From positions 1 through 64,000 of the forward strand of contig NZ_FMCW01000003.1 of the NCBI RefSeq assembly GCF_900091595.1: 64,000 nt of DNA, in the 5' to 3' direction. The position numbers and the translations under genes were made by a program. This DNA comes from Micromonospora haikouensis (lineage in GTDB: Bacteria; Actinomycetota; Actinomycetes; Mycobacteriales; Micromonosporaceae). This document shows, piece by piece, positions 32,309 through 40,719 of this stretch. Numbering within the stretch: the stretch's first letter is position 1; every line of letters begins with the position of its first letter. The notes beneath the pieces are model-generated. The model was given only the letters and a program-made list of their open reading frames with translations. It did not search any database and was not told the DNA's origin.

Positions 32309-33457
32309 ATGAGCACCGGCCCCACCGCCGCGCCCACCCTCGCGCCCGCCCCGCCCGAGCCCGACCCGCCCCGTCGCCGACGGCGGCTGCTGCTCGGCCG
32401 CTGGTGGCTGCTGCCGCTGACCGCCGGCGCGCTCGCGCTGGGCACCACGGTCGCCCTCGCCACCAACGGGGACCTGCCCGGCCGGCAGGCCCCACCGGGC
32501 ACCGACGCCACCGGCGGTAAGGCCGGTCTCGGCCCGGCCGCCACCGGCAGCCGCCCCACGCCGGGCGGCAACGAGGGCTTCGGCGCGGGCCCGAAGTCGG
32601 GCTCGCCGAGCCCGAGCGTCAGCGGCGGGACCACCTCGGGTGGCTTCCCGGGCAGCCGGAACACGCTGCCGGGGGCGAGCATCTACCTGCAGAACGGGGA
32701 GAGCTTCGCCGCCGGGCTGGCCCGGTCCGACCGCAGCTACGGCCCGCTGCGCATGGTGCGGGTCTTCTATCCGGGGCTGCCGCCGTCCTGGTCGGGCTCC
32801 CGCGCCGACGTCGCCGACCGGACGGTGGTCGTCTCGTTCAAGGCCCCGCCCGGTGAGGTGGCCGCCGGCAAGCACGACTCGCGGCTCACCTCCTGGTTCC
32901 GCTCCGTGCCCCGGGACCTCGACGTCTACTGGTCCTACTTCCACGAGCCGGAGGACGACATCGAGCGCGGCTCGTACACGGCCGCCCAGTACCGGTCCGC
33001 GTGGAAGCGCCTCGCCGACCTCGCCGACCGGGCCGGCAACGCCCGGCTGCGGTCCACGCTCATCCTGATGTGCTGGACGCTCAACCCGAACTCCCGGCGC
33101 AGCTTCGACGACTACTGGCCGGGCGGCGAGGCGATCGACGTGCTCGGCTGGGACTGCTACAACAGCGGCGGGAAGTACGACAGGTACACCGACCCGGCGC
33201 AGGTCTTCACCCCGATGATCAACAAGTCGAAGGCGCTGGGCAAGCCGTGGGGGCTCGCCGAGACCGGCAGCGTCCGCATCGCCGGCGACAGCAGCGGCAC
33301 CGGCCGGGCCGCGTGGATCCGGTCGATGAGCCGCTACCTCGACGCGCAGCGCCCGCTGTGGGTGGCGTACTACGACTACGAGGTGGCCGGCGGCGACTTC
33401 CGGCTGCTCGACGCGCCGAGCCGCGAGGCGTGGCGGGCCTGGTGCGCCGCCTCCTGA
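32309..33457 (+). CDS. Membrane-anchored GH26-like glycoside hydrolase
   Basis: A 382 aa protein. An Arg-rich cytoplasmic N-terminus (RRRRRLLLGRW) leads into one membrane helix (LLPLTAGALALGTTVALA), then a Gly/Ser/Pro linker (to about residue 115) and an extracellular TIM-barrel-like domain. VYWSYFHEPEDDIE has the likely acid/base Glu, DVLGWDCYN and GLAETGSV (nucleophile candidate) follow, and the end is YDYEVAGGDFRLLD. The pattern is that of GH26-type enzymes. It follows cysQ by 38 bases with GGAGGG before ATG 32309. It could trim or remodel the glycan made by the surrounding genes. Confidence 0.7.
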   Translation: MSTGPTAAPTLAPAPPEPDPPRRRRRLLLGRWWLLPLTAGALALGTTVALATNGDLPGRQAPPGTDATGGKAGLGPAATGSRPTPGGNEGFGAGPKSGSPSPSVSGGTTSGGFPGSRNTLPGASIYLQNGESFAAGLARSDRSYGPLRMVRVFYPGLPPSWSGSRADVADRTVVVSFKAPPGEVAAGKHDSRLTSWFRSVPRDLDVYWSYFHEPEDDIERGSYTAAQYRSAWKRLADLADRAGNARLRSTLILMCWTLNPNSRRSFDDYWPGGEAIDVLGWDCYNSGGKYDRYTDPAQVFTPMINKSKALGKPWGLAETGSVRIAGDSSGTGRAAWIRSMSRYLDAQRPLWVAYYDYEVAGGDFRLLDAPSREAWRAWCAAS

Positions 33458-33463
33458 CGAGGC

Positions 33464-34414
33464 TCAGATGCCCCGGCCGCGCTTGTGCAGCGTACGCAGG
33501 ACGCGGTCGGGGTCGACGGCCCGGCTGGCCACGGCCAGGGCCAGGTACGCGCGCGGCTCCCGGGGGTTGCGCGACAGCGTGCGCCGCGCCCAGCGCACGG
33601 CCTCGCCCCGGTTGCCCAGCGCCGCCTGGGCGAACGCGATCTGCCCGCTGACCCGGGCCTCGCCGGCCGGCACGGTGGCGAACTCCGGATAGCGGCCGAG
33701 CAGCCACTGCAACGCCACGGAGATGGTCTCCCAGCGCTGGGCGAAGTAGGACTGCTTGTGCCAGCGCACCGTCACGTACGGCTGCGCCAGGTTGACCAGC
33801 GGGGCGTGCCGGGCGGCCCGGAGCAGGAACTCGTAGTCCTCCGCGTAGCTGCCCGGGATCTCCTCGTCGACGAGCCCGATGCCGTCGAGCAGCGCGTCCC
33901 GGCGGATGAGGAACGTCGACGGGTGCAGCTCGGTGTGCCGGTCGCGCAGCAGGGCGGCCAGCGGCACCCGGTCGACGGGCAGCACCCGGTCGACCTGGCG
34001 GCCGTCGTAGGCGACGCGGATGCCGCAGCTCACGAACGCGCCGTCGCCGGCGGCGGCGAGCGCCGCCACCTGCGCGGCGAGCTTGCCGGGCAGCCACTCG
34101 TCGTCGTCGTCGCAGAACGCCACCAGGTCGCCGGTGGCGGCCAGGATGCCCGTGTTGCGGTTGCCGGCCAGGCCGGGGGTGCGCTGGTTGACCAGCACGG
34201 TGATCCGGGGGTCGTCGGCCAGCGACCGGTCCGGCTCGGACTGGTCGTAGACGACCACCGCGTCGACCCGACCCGGGTAGTCCTGGCCGAGGATCGCGTC
34301 GAGGGCCTTGCGCAGCAGCTCGGGGCGGTCCCGGGTGGGGACCACGGCGGTCACCGACGGGTACGTCGCGCCCGACTCGGCCGTCGCGCCCGCGTCGTTA
34401 ACCGGCTCGGTCAT
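33464..34414 (-). CDS. Family 2 glycosyltransferase
   Basis: A 316 aa GT-A fold enzyme. TAVVPTRDRPELLRKALDAIL begins the nucleotide-sugar domain, VVVYDQSEPD and FCDDDDEWLPGKL provide the DxD metal site, and IPGSYAEDYEFLLRAARH carries the acceptor-side ED motif. The C-terminal 80 residues are a helical TPR-like extension. It is the last gene of a four-gene overlapping operon; the ATG at 34414 shares ATGA with the upstream sulfotransferase stop. It probably adds one sugar to the repeat unit built by this locus. Confidence 0.85.
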   Translation of the reverse strand: MTEPVNDAGATAESGATYPSVTAVVPTRDRPELLRKALDAILGQDYPGRVDAVVVYDQSEPDRSLADDPRITVLVNQRTPGLAGNRNTGILAATGDLVAFCDDDDEWLPGKLAAQVAALAAAGDGAFVSCGIRVAYDGRQVDRVLPVDRVPLAALLRDRHTELHPSTFLIRRDALLDGIGLVDEEIPGSYAEDYEFLLRAARHAPLVNLAQPYVTVRWHKQSYFAQRWETISVALQWLLGRYPEFATVPAGEARVSGQIAFAQAALGNRGEAVRWARRTLSRNPREPRAYLALAVASRAVDPDRVLRTLHKRGRGI

Positions 34415-35367
34415 GGTGCCTCCGTGGAACCCGGGCGGCCGAGGCCGACGTATCCGTACCGCAGACGCAGGGGCAGCGTCGCGGCGCTCACCACCACCCG
34501 GCTGCGCGACGGCAGGGCCGTGCGCCAGGCGTCGTCCTGCCGGACCCGCAGCGGGCCGGCGTTGAACCGCAGCGGGTTCCCGGCGATGCTGTGCGCCCGG
34601 CGCAGCGGCGCGGGCGACGGGTCGAGCACCCGCAGCGCCTCGGGGTCGTCGGGCAGGCCGGCGAAGCGGCGCAGCCGGGCGACCGTGCCGCGCGGGTCGG
34701 CGGTGAAGTCCTCGTAGCGCAGCCGGACCACCGGCGCGCGGGTGGCCAGCAGGTGGAACGCGGCGTTCTGCGCCGTCCACAGCTTGCTCACCGTGAACGG
34801 CGAGAAGGTCGGCATGTACGCCTCGGCGTCGACCACCTCGGGCCGGCGCACCTGCTTGGCCCACGAGTAGGCCACCGCCCGGCTGTCCCGCACCAGGTGC
34901 AGCACCCGCAGGTCGAGGTCGTCGGCCCAGCGCAGCGCGAACGCCGTGGACGCGTGCTTGCTGGAGTCCACCACCAGCCGCGCGCCGGTCACCGCCATCG
35001 CGGCGGCGTAGATGCGGGTGTAGAGGTCGGCGTAGCGCCGCACCTCGTCGAGTTGCGCGGCGGGCAGCTCGGCGCGGGCCAGCCGGGGGATGTGCCGGGT
35101 GCGGTCCACCGCGTCCTTGAGCGCCAGCACCTCGGCACGGTCGACCGCCGACCAGCCGCCGAAGGCGTGCTCGCCGACGCGCTGCCAGAAGTCGCAGGCG
35201 GTGAACCGCTCGCCGCAGCCGCACCGCTCGTCGCCGCCGAGCGCCCGCTCCCACAGGTGCACCACCTCGCCGACGGCGCAGACGTCGGGGTGCTGGGCGA
35301 GGATCAGCTCCAGCAGGGTCGAGCCGCTGCGCCCCAGCCCGCCGACGAAGAGCACCCGGGCGCTCAC
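34411..35367 (-). CDS. Sulfotransferase (first of three)
   Basis: A 318 aa sulfotransferase. The 5'-phosphosulfate loop is FVGGLGRSGSTLLELIL. The 3'-phosphate-binding segment is RVLHLVRDSRAVAYSWAKQ, preceded by VVDSSKHAS. CGCGERFTACDFW is a small Cys-rich segment also present in the sulfotransferase at 36647, which shows that the two are close paralogues. It would transfer sulfate from PAPS to a carbohydrate or lipid acceptor at the cytoplasmic face. The GTG start at 35367 overlaps the stop of the Alg13-like gene. Confidence 0.85.
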   Translation of the reverse strand: MSARVLFVGGLGRSGSTLLELILAQHPDVCAVGEVVHLWERALGGDERCGCGERFTACDFWQRVGEHAFGGWSAVDRAEVLALKDAVDRTRHIPRLARAELPAAQLDEVRRYADLYTRIYAAAMAVTGARLVVDSSKHASTAFALRWADDLDLRVLHLVRDSRAVAYSWAKQVRRPEVVDAEAYMPTFSPFTVSKLWTAQNAAFHLLATRAPVVRLRYEDFTADPRGTVARLRRFAGLPDDPEALRVLDPSPAPLRRAHSIAGNPLRFNAGPLRVRQDDAWRTALPSRSRVVVSAATLPLRLRYGYVGLGRPGSTEAP

Positions 35368-35960
35368 CGCCACCACCTGCGCCGACCCGGCGCCCGGCTG
35401 GCGCGGACCAGGTCCTCGACGATCCGGCCGACCTCGGTGGCGGCGGCGACCCGGGGGTCGGGCCGGTCCGGGTCGGCCGCGAGGGCGTACGTCAGCGGGT
35501 CCGCCACGCCCTTGTCGAGCGCCTCGACCAGGTCGGCCTCGGCCTCGGCGAGCTTGACCATCCCGGCCGCGCCGAGCCGGCGGGCGAAGAGCTGCTGGTG
35601 GTTGTCGACGTGCTCGTCGCGGGTCGGGTCCCGGGGCACCACGATCGGCAGGTGCCCGTGCCGACGGGCCTCGGTGATGGTGGCGGGACCGCCGTGGCAG
35701 ACCACCAGGTCCGCCTCGGTCATCGCCCGCTGGAGCTCGTCGTGGGCCAGGAACGGCGCCCCGCCCGGCAGCCGGGGCGCGCGGCTGCGGCCGTGCTGCA
35801 CGACGAGGCGGACCTCCGGCGCGGCGGCGTCGCGGCCGGCGTGCCAGCGTTCCAGCCAGTCGACCAGCCGGTCGAAGCGGTGCACGTCCGTGCCGACCAT
35901 GGCGAGGATCGTGCGGGGGGCCGGGGAGTTGCCGCGCTGGCGCGGGATGGGCAGGCTCAC
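35364..35960 (-). CDS. Alg13-like C-terminal GT28 subunit of a split glycosyltransferase
   Basis: A 198 aa protein resembling the catalytic, UDP-sugar-binding half of GT28/MurG-type enzymes. ILAMVGTDVHRFDRLVDWLE opens it, and ADLVVCHGGPATITEARRHGHLPIVVPRDPTRDEHVDNHQQ is the typical nucleotide-sugar segment. Bacterial pairs of this kind (for example PssE/PssD and EpsF/EpsE) need the Alg14-like partner for membrane attachment, and that partner is encoded immediately upstream with a 4-base overlap. The sugar transferred is not evident. The start is GTG 35960. Confidence 0.85.
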   Translation of the reverse strand: MSLPIPRQRGNSPAPRTILAMVGTDVHRFDRLVDWLERWHAGRDAAAPEVRLVVQHGRSRAPRLPGGAPFLAHDELQRAMTEADLVVCHGGPATITEARRHGHLPIVVPRDPTRDEHVDNHQQLFARRLGAAGMVKLAEAEADLVEALDKGVADPLTYALAADPDRPDPRVAAATEVGRIVEDLVRASRAPGRRRWWR

Positions 35961-36415
35961 AGCAGGTTTCCCACCACGGTCGCCTTCGGGTAGAGCCGGC
36001 GCTGCTCCTCCCACTGCACGAGCATCGCCGAGAGGAACGGCCGGCACAGCCGGGCCGACAGCGTCGGGGTGTCGATCCGGTCGTACACCTCGATGTAGAC
36101 CGTGGGGATGCCGCGCAGCCGGGCCACGATCACGAACGGCAGGGCGACCCCGGCGCCGGTGGTGACCACCGCGGCGACGTCCCGCCCCCGGAACACCCGC
36201 ACGGCCAGCCACAGGTTGCGGGCCAGGTTCTTCAGATTGCGGGTGGTCGGGTGGTGCGCCCAGACGACGTCCTCGCCGTCGAGCAGCGAACGGGCGTCCG
36301 GGGTGTCGAAGGTCACCCAGGAGCGGGCCCGGTCGCGGTACCACGGTGCGAGCGCCACCAGTTGGGCGAGGTGCCCGCCGCTGGAACCGACGAGCATGAC
36401 TTCACCAGACTCCAC
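35957..36415 (-). CDS. Alg14-like membrane subunit of a split glycosyltransferase
   Basis: A 152 aa protein beginning GEVMLVGSSGGHLAQLVAL, the Alg14/PssD acceptor-binding loop, followed by VWAHHPTTRNLKNLARNLWLAVRVF and VVTTGAGVALPFVIVARLRGIPTVYIEV, which is characteristic of the membrane partner that recruits the Alg13-like subunit. Two GTG codons (36415, 36421) fit the GGAGG upstream; 36415 is used here. It heads the operon with the Alg13-like, sulfotransferase and GT2 genes, all overlapping by four bases. Confidence 0.85.
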   Translation of the reverse strand: MESGEVMLVGSSGGHLAQLVALAPWYRDRARSWVTFDTPDARSLLDGEDVVWAHHPTTRNLKNLARNLWLAVRVFRGRDVAAVVTTGAGVALPFVIVARLRGIPTVYIEVYDRIDTPTLSARLCRPFLSAMLVQWEEQRRLYPKATVVGNLL

Positions 36416-36646
36416 GTCCACCCGCCTCCCGAGGGCCCACCGCGCCCCGGGACGCGCCCACCGGGGGCGGTCGACCGGACGGCGCGACGCCGCCACAATG
36501 TAGCGGCCTCCGGAACTGAAACATAAGTGGCGTTCACCATCATCCGGCCTGTCGGATGGTTGCCAGCAGGACCTTCCGCCAATGCCGGGCTCCCCCGTTG
36601 CGCACCTAGACTGCCGCTGACAGCACCGGGGGCGAGGGGATCGCGG

Positions 36647-37630
36647 ATGACCGACCAGACGGCCGAGGCAGCGCAGGGTGCCGGCGACGGGGTGGCCCCC
36701 GACCCGGTCACCGTCCTCTACGTCTGCGGCATGCCGCGCAGCGGCTCCACGCTGCTCGACCTGATGCTCGGCCAGTTCGTCGGGCACTGCGACGTCGGCG
36801 AGCTGTTCTACCTCTGGCAGTCCGGCGTCGAGCGCAACTTCCGGTGCGCCTGCGGCGAGCACTTCGACGCGTGCCCGTTCTGGGGCGAGGTGGGCCGCCG
36901 GGCGTACGGCGGGTGGTCGCAGATCGACGTGGCCGACGTGCGGGCGCTGCAGAGCCGGGTCGACGCCACCGCCAAGATCCCGCTGATCGTGAACCCGGGG
37001 ATGTCCACGGCCTTCCGGCGGGACCTGGACCGCTACGTCGAGCTGCTGACCCCGCTCTACCGGGCGGTGGCCGAGGTGTCCGGGGCCCGGGTGGTGGTCG
37101 ACTCGACCAAGCGCCCCTCGCTGGCGTACATCCTGGCCCGCGCCCCGCAGATCGACCTGCGGCTGGTGCACGTGCTGCGGGACCCGCGCGGGGTGGCGTA
37201 CTCGTGGAGCCAGGTGGTGGAGCTGCCCGAGGGCACCTCGACCAAGGGCCGGATGAACCAGCGGTCGGCGCGGCTGACCGCCCGGCGCTGGGTCACCGTC
37301 AACGCGATGGTCGCCGCGCTGGGCCGCCGGGGCGTGCCCCGGGTCACCGTCCGGTACGAGGACCTGGTCCGCGACCCGCGCGGGGAGCTGGGCCGGATCG
37401 CGGCGCTGACGGCCGACGTGACCGGGGTCGTCGACCCGCTGGAGTTCCTGCGGGACAACGAGTTCGAGCAGGCCGGCTCGCACGCGGTGGCCGGCGGCCG
37501 GATCCGGATGCGCAGCGGCCCGATCACGCTGGCGCTGGACGAGAAGTGGCGTCGCGAGTACGCCCCGGGGCCCCGCCGCCTGGTCGGGGCGATGACGTGG
37601 CCGCTGCGCCGCCGCTACGGCTACCGCTAG
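36647..37630 (+). CDS. Sulfotransferase (second of three)
   Basis: A 327 aa sulfotransferase. VLYVCGMPRSGSTLLDLML is the PAPS 5' loop, and VVVDSTKRPSLAY with LRLVHVLRDPRGVAYSW is the 3' phosphate site. It shares the CACGEHFDACPFW Cys-rich segment with the product of 34411-35367, so these arose by duplication. The C-terminus (RSGPITLALDEKWRREYAPGPRRLV) also aligns with its paralogue. It is divergent from the Alg14-like operon across about 230 bases, which must hold both promoters. Confidence 0.85.
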   Translation: MTDQTAEAAQGAGDGVAPDPVTVLYVCGMPRSGSTLLDLMLGQFVGHCDVGELFYLWQSGVERNFRCACGEHFDACPFWGEVGRRAYGGWSQIDVADVRALQSRVDATAKIPLIVNPGMSTAFRRDLDRYVELLTPLYRAVAEVSGARVVVDSTKRPSLAYILARAPQIDLRLVHVLRDPRGVAYSWSQVVELPEGTSTKGRMNQRSARLTARRWVTVNAMVAALGRRGVPRVTVRYEDLVRDPRGELGRIAALTADVTGVVDPLEFLRDNEFEQAGSHAVAGGRIRMRSGPITLALDEKWRREYAPGPRRLVGAMTWPLRRRYGYR

Positions 37631-37674
37631 GTGAGGTGGGCTGCCGGCGCGGCCCGGCGCGCCGGCTGGCGGGT

Positions 37675-37728
37675 GTTAGGAGGGGGCCCTTCCTATACCG
37701 GAAGCGTTAACAGGGGGCCCTTCCTTAC
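37675..37728. repeat. Hairpin repeat family R2, copy A
   Basis: A 54-nt element (read on the minus strand: GTAAGGAAGGGCCCCC, ending CCTCCTAAC) with inverted GGGCCC-rich arms. Its first bases contain the TAA stop of the minus-strand GT14 gene. The second copy, at 54058-54111, has about 80% identity and the same relation to its own host gene. It probably acts as a terminator. Confidence 0.75.
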
Positions 37729-38660
37729 GCCGCCGCCGCGGCGGCGGCCAGGTGGGCGTCGAGGGTGTCGATCAGCTCGGGGGCCCGCTCGTAGTCGAAC
37801 TTGCGGGCGAAGTGCGCCCCGCTGGCCAGCGCGAGGGGCAGGTCCTCGGCGGTCAGCGACTTGGGGTGGTTGAAGGTGCTGTTGCGGAAGTCGAAGTAGC
37901 GCTTGCAGTCCGGCACCAGGTTGAACCGGTCGGCGCTGCACACGATCGTCTGGAAGACCGCCTCGACCGGGGAGAGGCAGTGTCGGAAATATTCCACCAC
38001 GTCCGGTCGCCGGTCGAAGTAGTCCCGCAGGTAGGCCACCACGGGCCAGCTCAGCGAGGAGAACGCCGACCCGCCGTGCAGCCGCAGGTCGGGGCCGAAC
38101 GGGGTGCGGGCGCGGCGGCCGAGGGCCAGCCCGTACGACACGTGCACCCGCACCAGGGGCTGCACCCGGTTGACCGCCTGGAGCGGGCGGAGCAGCTTCT
38201 TGCCCCGGGGGCTGAGCGGCAGCACCCGGCGGTGCTGGAAGTGGTAGCGGGAGCGGACGCGGCTGCGCGGCCAGTGGCTCTCCGGCCCGAAGGCGTCCCA
38301 ATATTCCATGAACCCGTCGGCGCCCGAGTCGACCAGCTCCGCCTCGGACTCGCCGAGGGGCCGCAGCGGGTAGTCCTGACCGGTGATGTTCACCAGCCAG
38401 TCGACCTGCACCCCCTCGTCGTTCAGCCAGTCGACGGCGGCCATGTAGCGGTCGACATGACTGAAGTCACCGTATCCACCCTCGTGCATCTGCACGACGA
38501 CGTCGGTCATCGAACGCAGCTCGGCGAGGTCCGGCGGGGCACCGTTCACGTCGTGGCTGACGTGCACAATGCTGTCGGGACTGTACTTCTTCACCGCGTG
38601 CACCAGCCGGTTCAGCTGCTCGGGCGACCGGTGGCTCTGGATGTGGTAGCAAAACCGCAC
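37725..38660 (-). CDS. GT14-type glycosyltransferase (core-2/I-branching-like)
   Basis: A 311 aa enzyme starting RFCYHIQSHRSPEQLNRLV. DVVVQMHEGGYGDFSHVDRYMAAVDWL and VNITGQDYPLRPL are the characteristic segments of the branching beta-GlcNAc/Xyl transferases of GT14. The C-terminal part has LSPVEAVFQTIVCSADRFN and DFRNSTFNHPKSL. It ends in a run of six alanines and a TAA that lies inside repeat R2. It would act in the cytoplasm on a lipid-linked acceptor. GTG 38660 has GGGAGGATAGG before it. Confidence 0.78.
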   Translation of the reverse strand: MRFCYHIQSHRSPEQLNRLVHAVKKYSPDSIVHVSHDVNGAPPDLAELRSMTDVVVQMHEGGYGDFSHVDRYMAAVDWLNDEGVQVDWLVNITGQDYPLRPLGESEAELVDSGADGFMEYWDAFGPESHWPRSRVRSRYHFQHRRVLPLSPRGKKLLRPLQAVNRVQPLVRVHVSYGLALGRRARTPFGPDLRLHGGSAFSSLSWPVVAYLRDYFDRRPDVVEYFRHCLSPVEAVFQTIVCSADRFNLVPDCKRYFDFRNSTFNHPKSLTAEDLPLALASGAHFARKFDYERAPELIDTLDAHLAAAAAAA

Positions 38661-38811
38661 CCGCCTATCCTCCCTTGCGACGCCGTTGCTGGAAAGCGAC
38701 GCTTCGTCGGCTTCCCCTGACCGCCCGGATCAGGGAGACTCAGGTTTCCGCCGTGACGCCGCCCGTCACGGACGACTGGCCGGTCCGGTCCAAAGGGAGC
38801 GACACACCCCG

Positions 38812-40719
38812 ATGCCCTCGTCTCACCACGCCGATCTGCGCGACTCAGACGGCCCCACCCTGATGACCTACCTCGAGTGGCTACGCCGCCGGTGGTGGAT
38901 CCTCGTGGTGGCCGCGCTGCTCGGCGCGGGCGCCGGCATGCTGGTCAGCCAGGTGCAGACCCGCACCTACGTGTCGACCACGTCGCTGCTGGTCCGCCAG
39001 GTCGGCCCGGACGCCAACCCCGGCGCCAAGGTCAACCTTGACACCGAGGCGCAGGTCGTCCGCTCCCTGGTGGTCGCCGAGCGGGCTGAGGCCCTGCTGA
39101 AGACCGACCTCCCCGCCGAGGATCTGGTCCGGTCGCTGTCGGTGACGGTGCCGCCGAACAGCCAGGTGCTCCAGATCGCGTTCGAGGCGGCCAGCCCCGA
39201 GGCGGCGCAGGCGGGCTCGCACTCCTTCGCCCAGGCGTACCTCGACCTGCGGCTGGCCACGGCCACCCGGTCCCTGGAGAACGAGACCACCGCGCTCAAG
39301 CAGCAGATCACCGAGACCAACAAGCAGCTCGCCGCCGTCGCCGGCAAGATCGCCGCCGCGCCGCCGAACTCGGTGGAGCGCGCCCGCGCCGAGGCCGACC
39401 GCAACGTGCTGACCAACCAGCTCGCCAGCCTCAACAGCCGGCTGAGCCCGCTGCTGAGCACCGCCCTCGACCCCGGCGAGATCATCTCCGACGCGCCGCT
39501 GCCCCGGAAGCCCAGCTCCCCGAACACCACCCTCAACCTGGCCAGCGGCCTCGGCGCGGGGCTGCTCTTCGGCATCGTGGTCGCCCTGGTGCTGGACCGG
39601 CTCGACACCCGCGTGCGGCGCGGCCGGGACGTCGCCGACCGGCTCGGCGTGCCGATGCTGCTGGAGCTGCCGACCGGCCAGGCCGGGCTGACCATCCTGC
39701 CGGCGGGCCACGAGGTCTCCCGCGAGCTGGGCCGGCTGCGCAACGTGCTGCTGTCGACCATGCCCGAGCCGCAGCCCGGCCGGGGCCGTCAGCTGCTGCT
39801 CACCGACACCTCGCCCGGCCCGGCGGCCGGCTTCGTCGTCGGCAACCTCGCCGCCGCGTACGCCCGCACGGGCGCGCAGGTGGCGGTGGTGACGACCAAG
39901 CGGGACTCCCCGCTGCCCACGATGCTGGGCGGGATCAAGCCCCGGCACACCCTCGCCGACGTGCTGCGCCACGACGTGTCGGCGCTGACCGCGCTGACCC
40001 CGGCCCCCGGCCTCGGCCAGTTGCGGGTGCTGTTCCCCGGTGCCCTCGACACCGAGGTGGAGCTGCCCGTCGCCATGATGCTGGAGGTCCTCGGCGAGCT
40101 GGCCGCCCGCTTCGACCACGTGCTGATCGAGACGGCCCAGCCGACGGCGGCGGTGGAGGCGCAGGCGCTGGCCCGGCACGTCGACGGGGTGATCCTGGTG
40201 ATCGAGGGCGGGCAGACCCGCAGCAGCGAGATCACCGCCGCGATCCACCAGTTCGAGCAGGTCGACGCGCCGGTGCTCGGCGCGGTGCTGGCCCCCCGGC
40301 TGGCCGAGCGCGTCCCGGCCCCGCCCGCGGCCCCGGCGGCGCGGCGGGACGGCCCGCCGTCGCCCCGCCCACGGCCCAACCCGGTGCCACCGCAGGCCGG
40401 CCCGCCCAACATCGAGTCGACGATGATCCTGCCCCGCCCCGCCACCAGCAACCGGGACAACCGCCCGTCGGCTGGTGGGCCGGACCACCGCCCCTCGGCC
40501 GGCGGCCGGGACGCCCATCCGCCGGCCAGCCCGCAGGCCTCCGCCAGGCCGACGCCGCCCCCGGCGGTCCAGGGCCCGCCGCCCGTCCCGCCGGCCCGGC
40601 CGACGACGCAGCCGAAACCCCCGGGCAAGTCCACCGTCTACCGGTCGTCACGGGACTCCGACGGTGTCGACCCGGGCCGATACTCGATGGCCCTCGACCC
40701 GGTCGAGGACAGGGAGTGA
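38812..40719 (+). CDS. Wzz-like chain-length regulator with degenerate tyrosine-kinase domain
   Basis: A 635 aa protein. Residues 18-45 form the first membrane helix (RRRWWILVVAALLGAG). An extracytoplasmic Wzz domain with a coiled coil (LKQQITETNKQLAAVAGKI) follows to the second helix (ASGLGAGLLFGIVVALVL, about 245-262). The cytoplasmic part aligns with BY-kinases, but where a P-loop is expected it reads LTDTSPGPAAGFVVGNLAAAY, so the Walker A Lys is missing. The C-terminal 110 residues are Pro-rich and lack a Tyr cluster. It is probably a scaffold without ATPase activity that controls polymer length. It starts the overlapping operon running through the flippase gene at 46828. Confidence 0.8.
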   Translation: MPSSHHADLRDSDGPTLMTYLEWLRRRWWILVVAALLGAGAGMLVSQVQTRTYVSTTSLLVRQVGPDANPGAKVNLDTEAQVVRSLVVAERAEALLKTDLPAEDLVRSLSVTVPPNSQVLQIAFEAASPEAAQAGSHSFAQAYLDLRLATATRSLENETTALKQQITETNKQLAAVAGKIAAAPPNSVERARAEADRNVLTNQLASLNSRLSPLLSTALDPGEIISDAPLPRKPSSPNTTLNLASGLGAGLLFGIVVALVLDRLDTRVRRGRDVADRLGVPMLLELPTGQAGLTILPAGHEVSRELGRLRNVLLSTMPEPQPGRGRQLLLTDTSPGPAAGFVVGNLAAAYARTGAQVAVVTTKRDSPLPTMLGGIKPRHTLADVLRHDVSALTALTPAPGLGQLRVLFPGALDTEVELPVAMMLEVLGELAARFDHVLIETAQPTAAVEAQALARHVDGVILVIEGGQTRSSEITAAIHQFEQVDAPVLGAVLAPRLAERVPAPPAAPAARRDGPPSPRPRPNPVPPQAGPPNIESTMILPRPATSNRDNRPSAGGPDHRPSAGGRDAHPPASPQASARPTPPPAVQGPPPVPPARPTTQPKPPGKSTVYRSSRDSDGVDPGRYSMALDPVEDRE

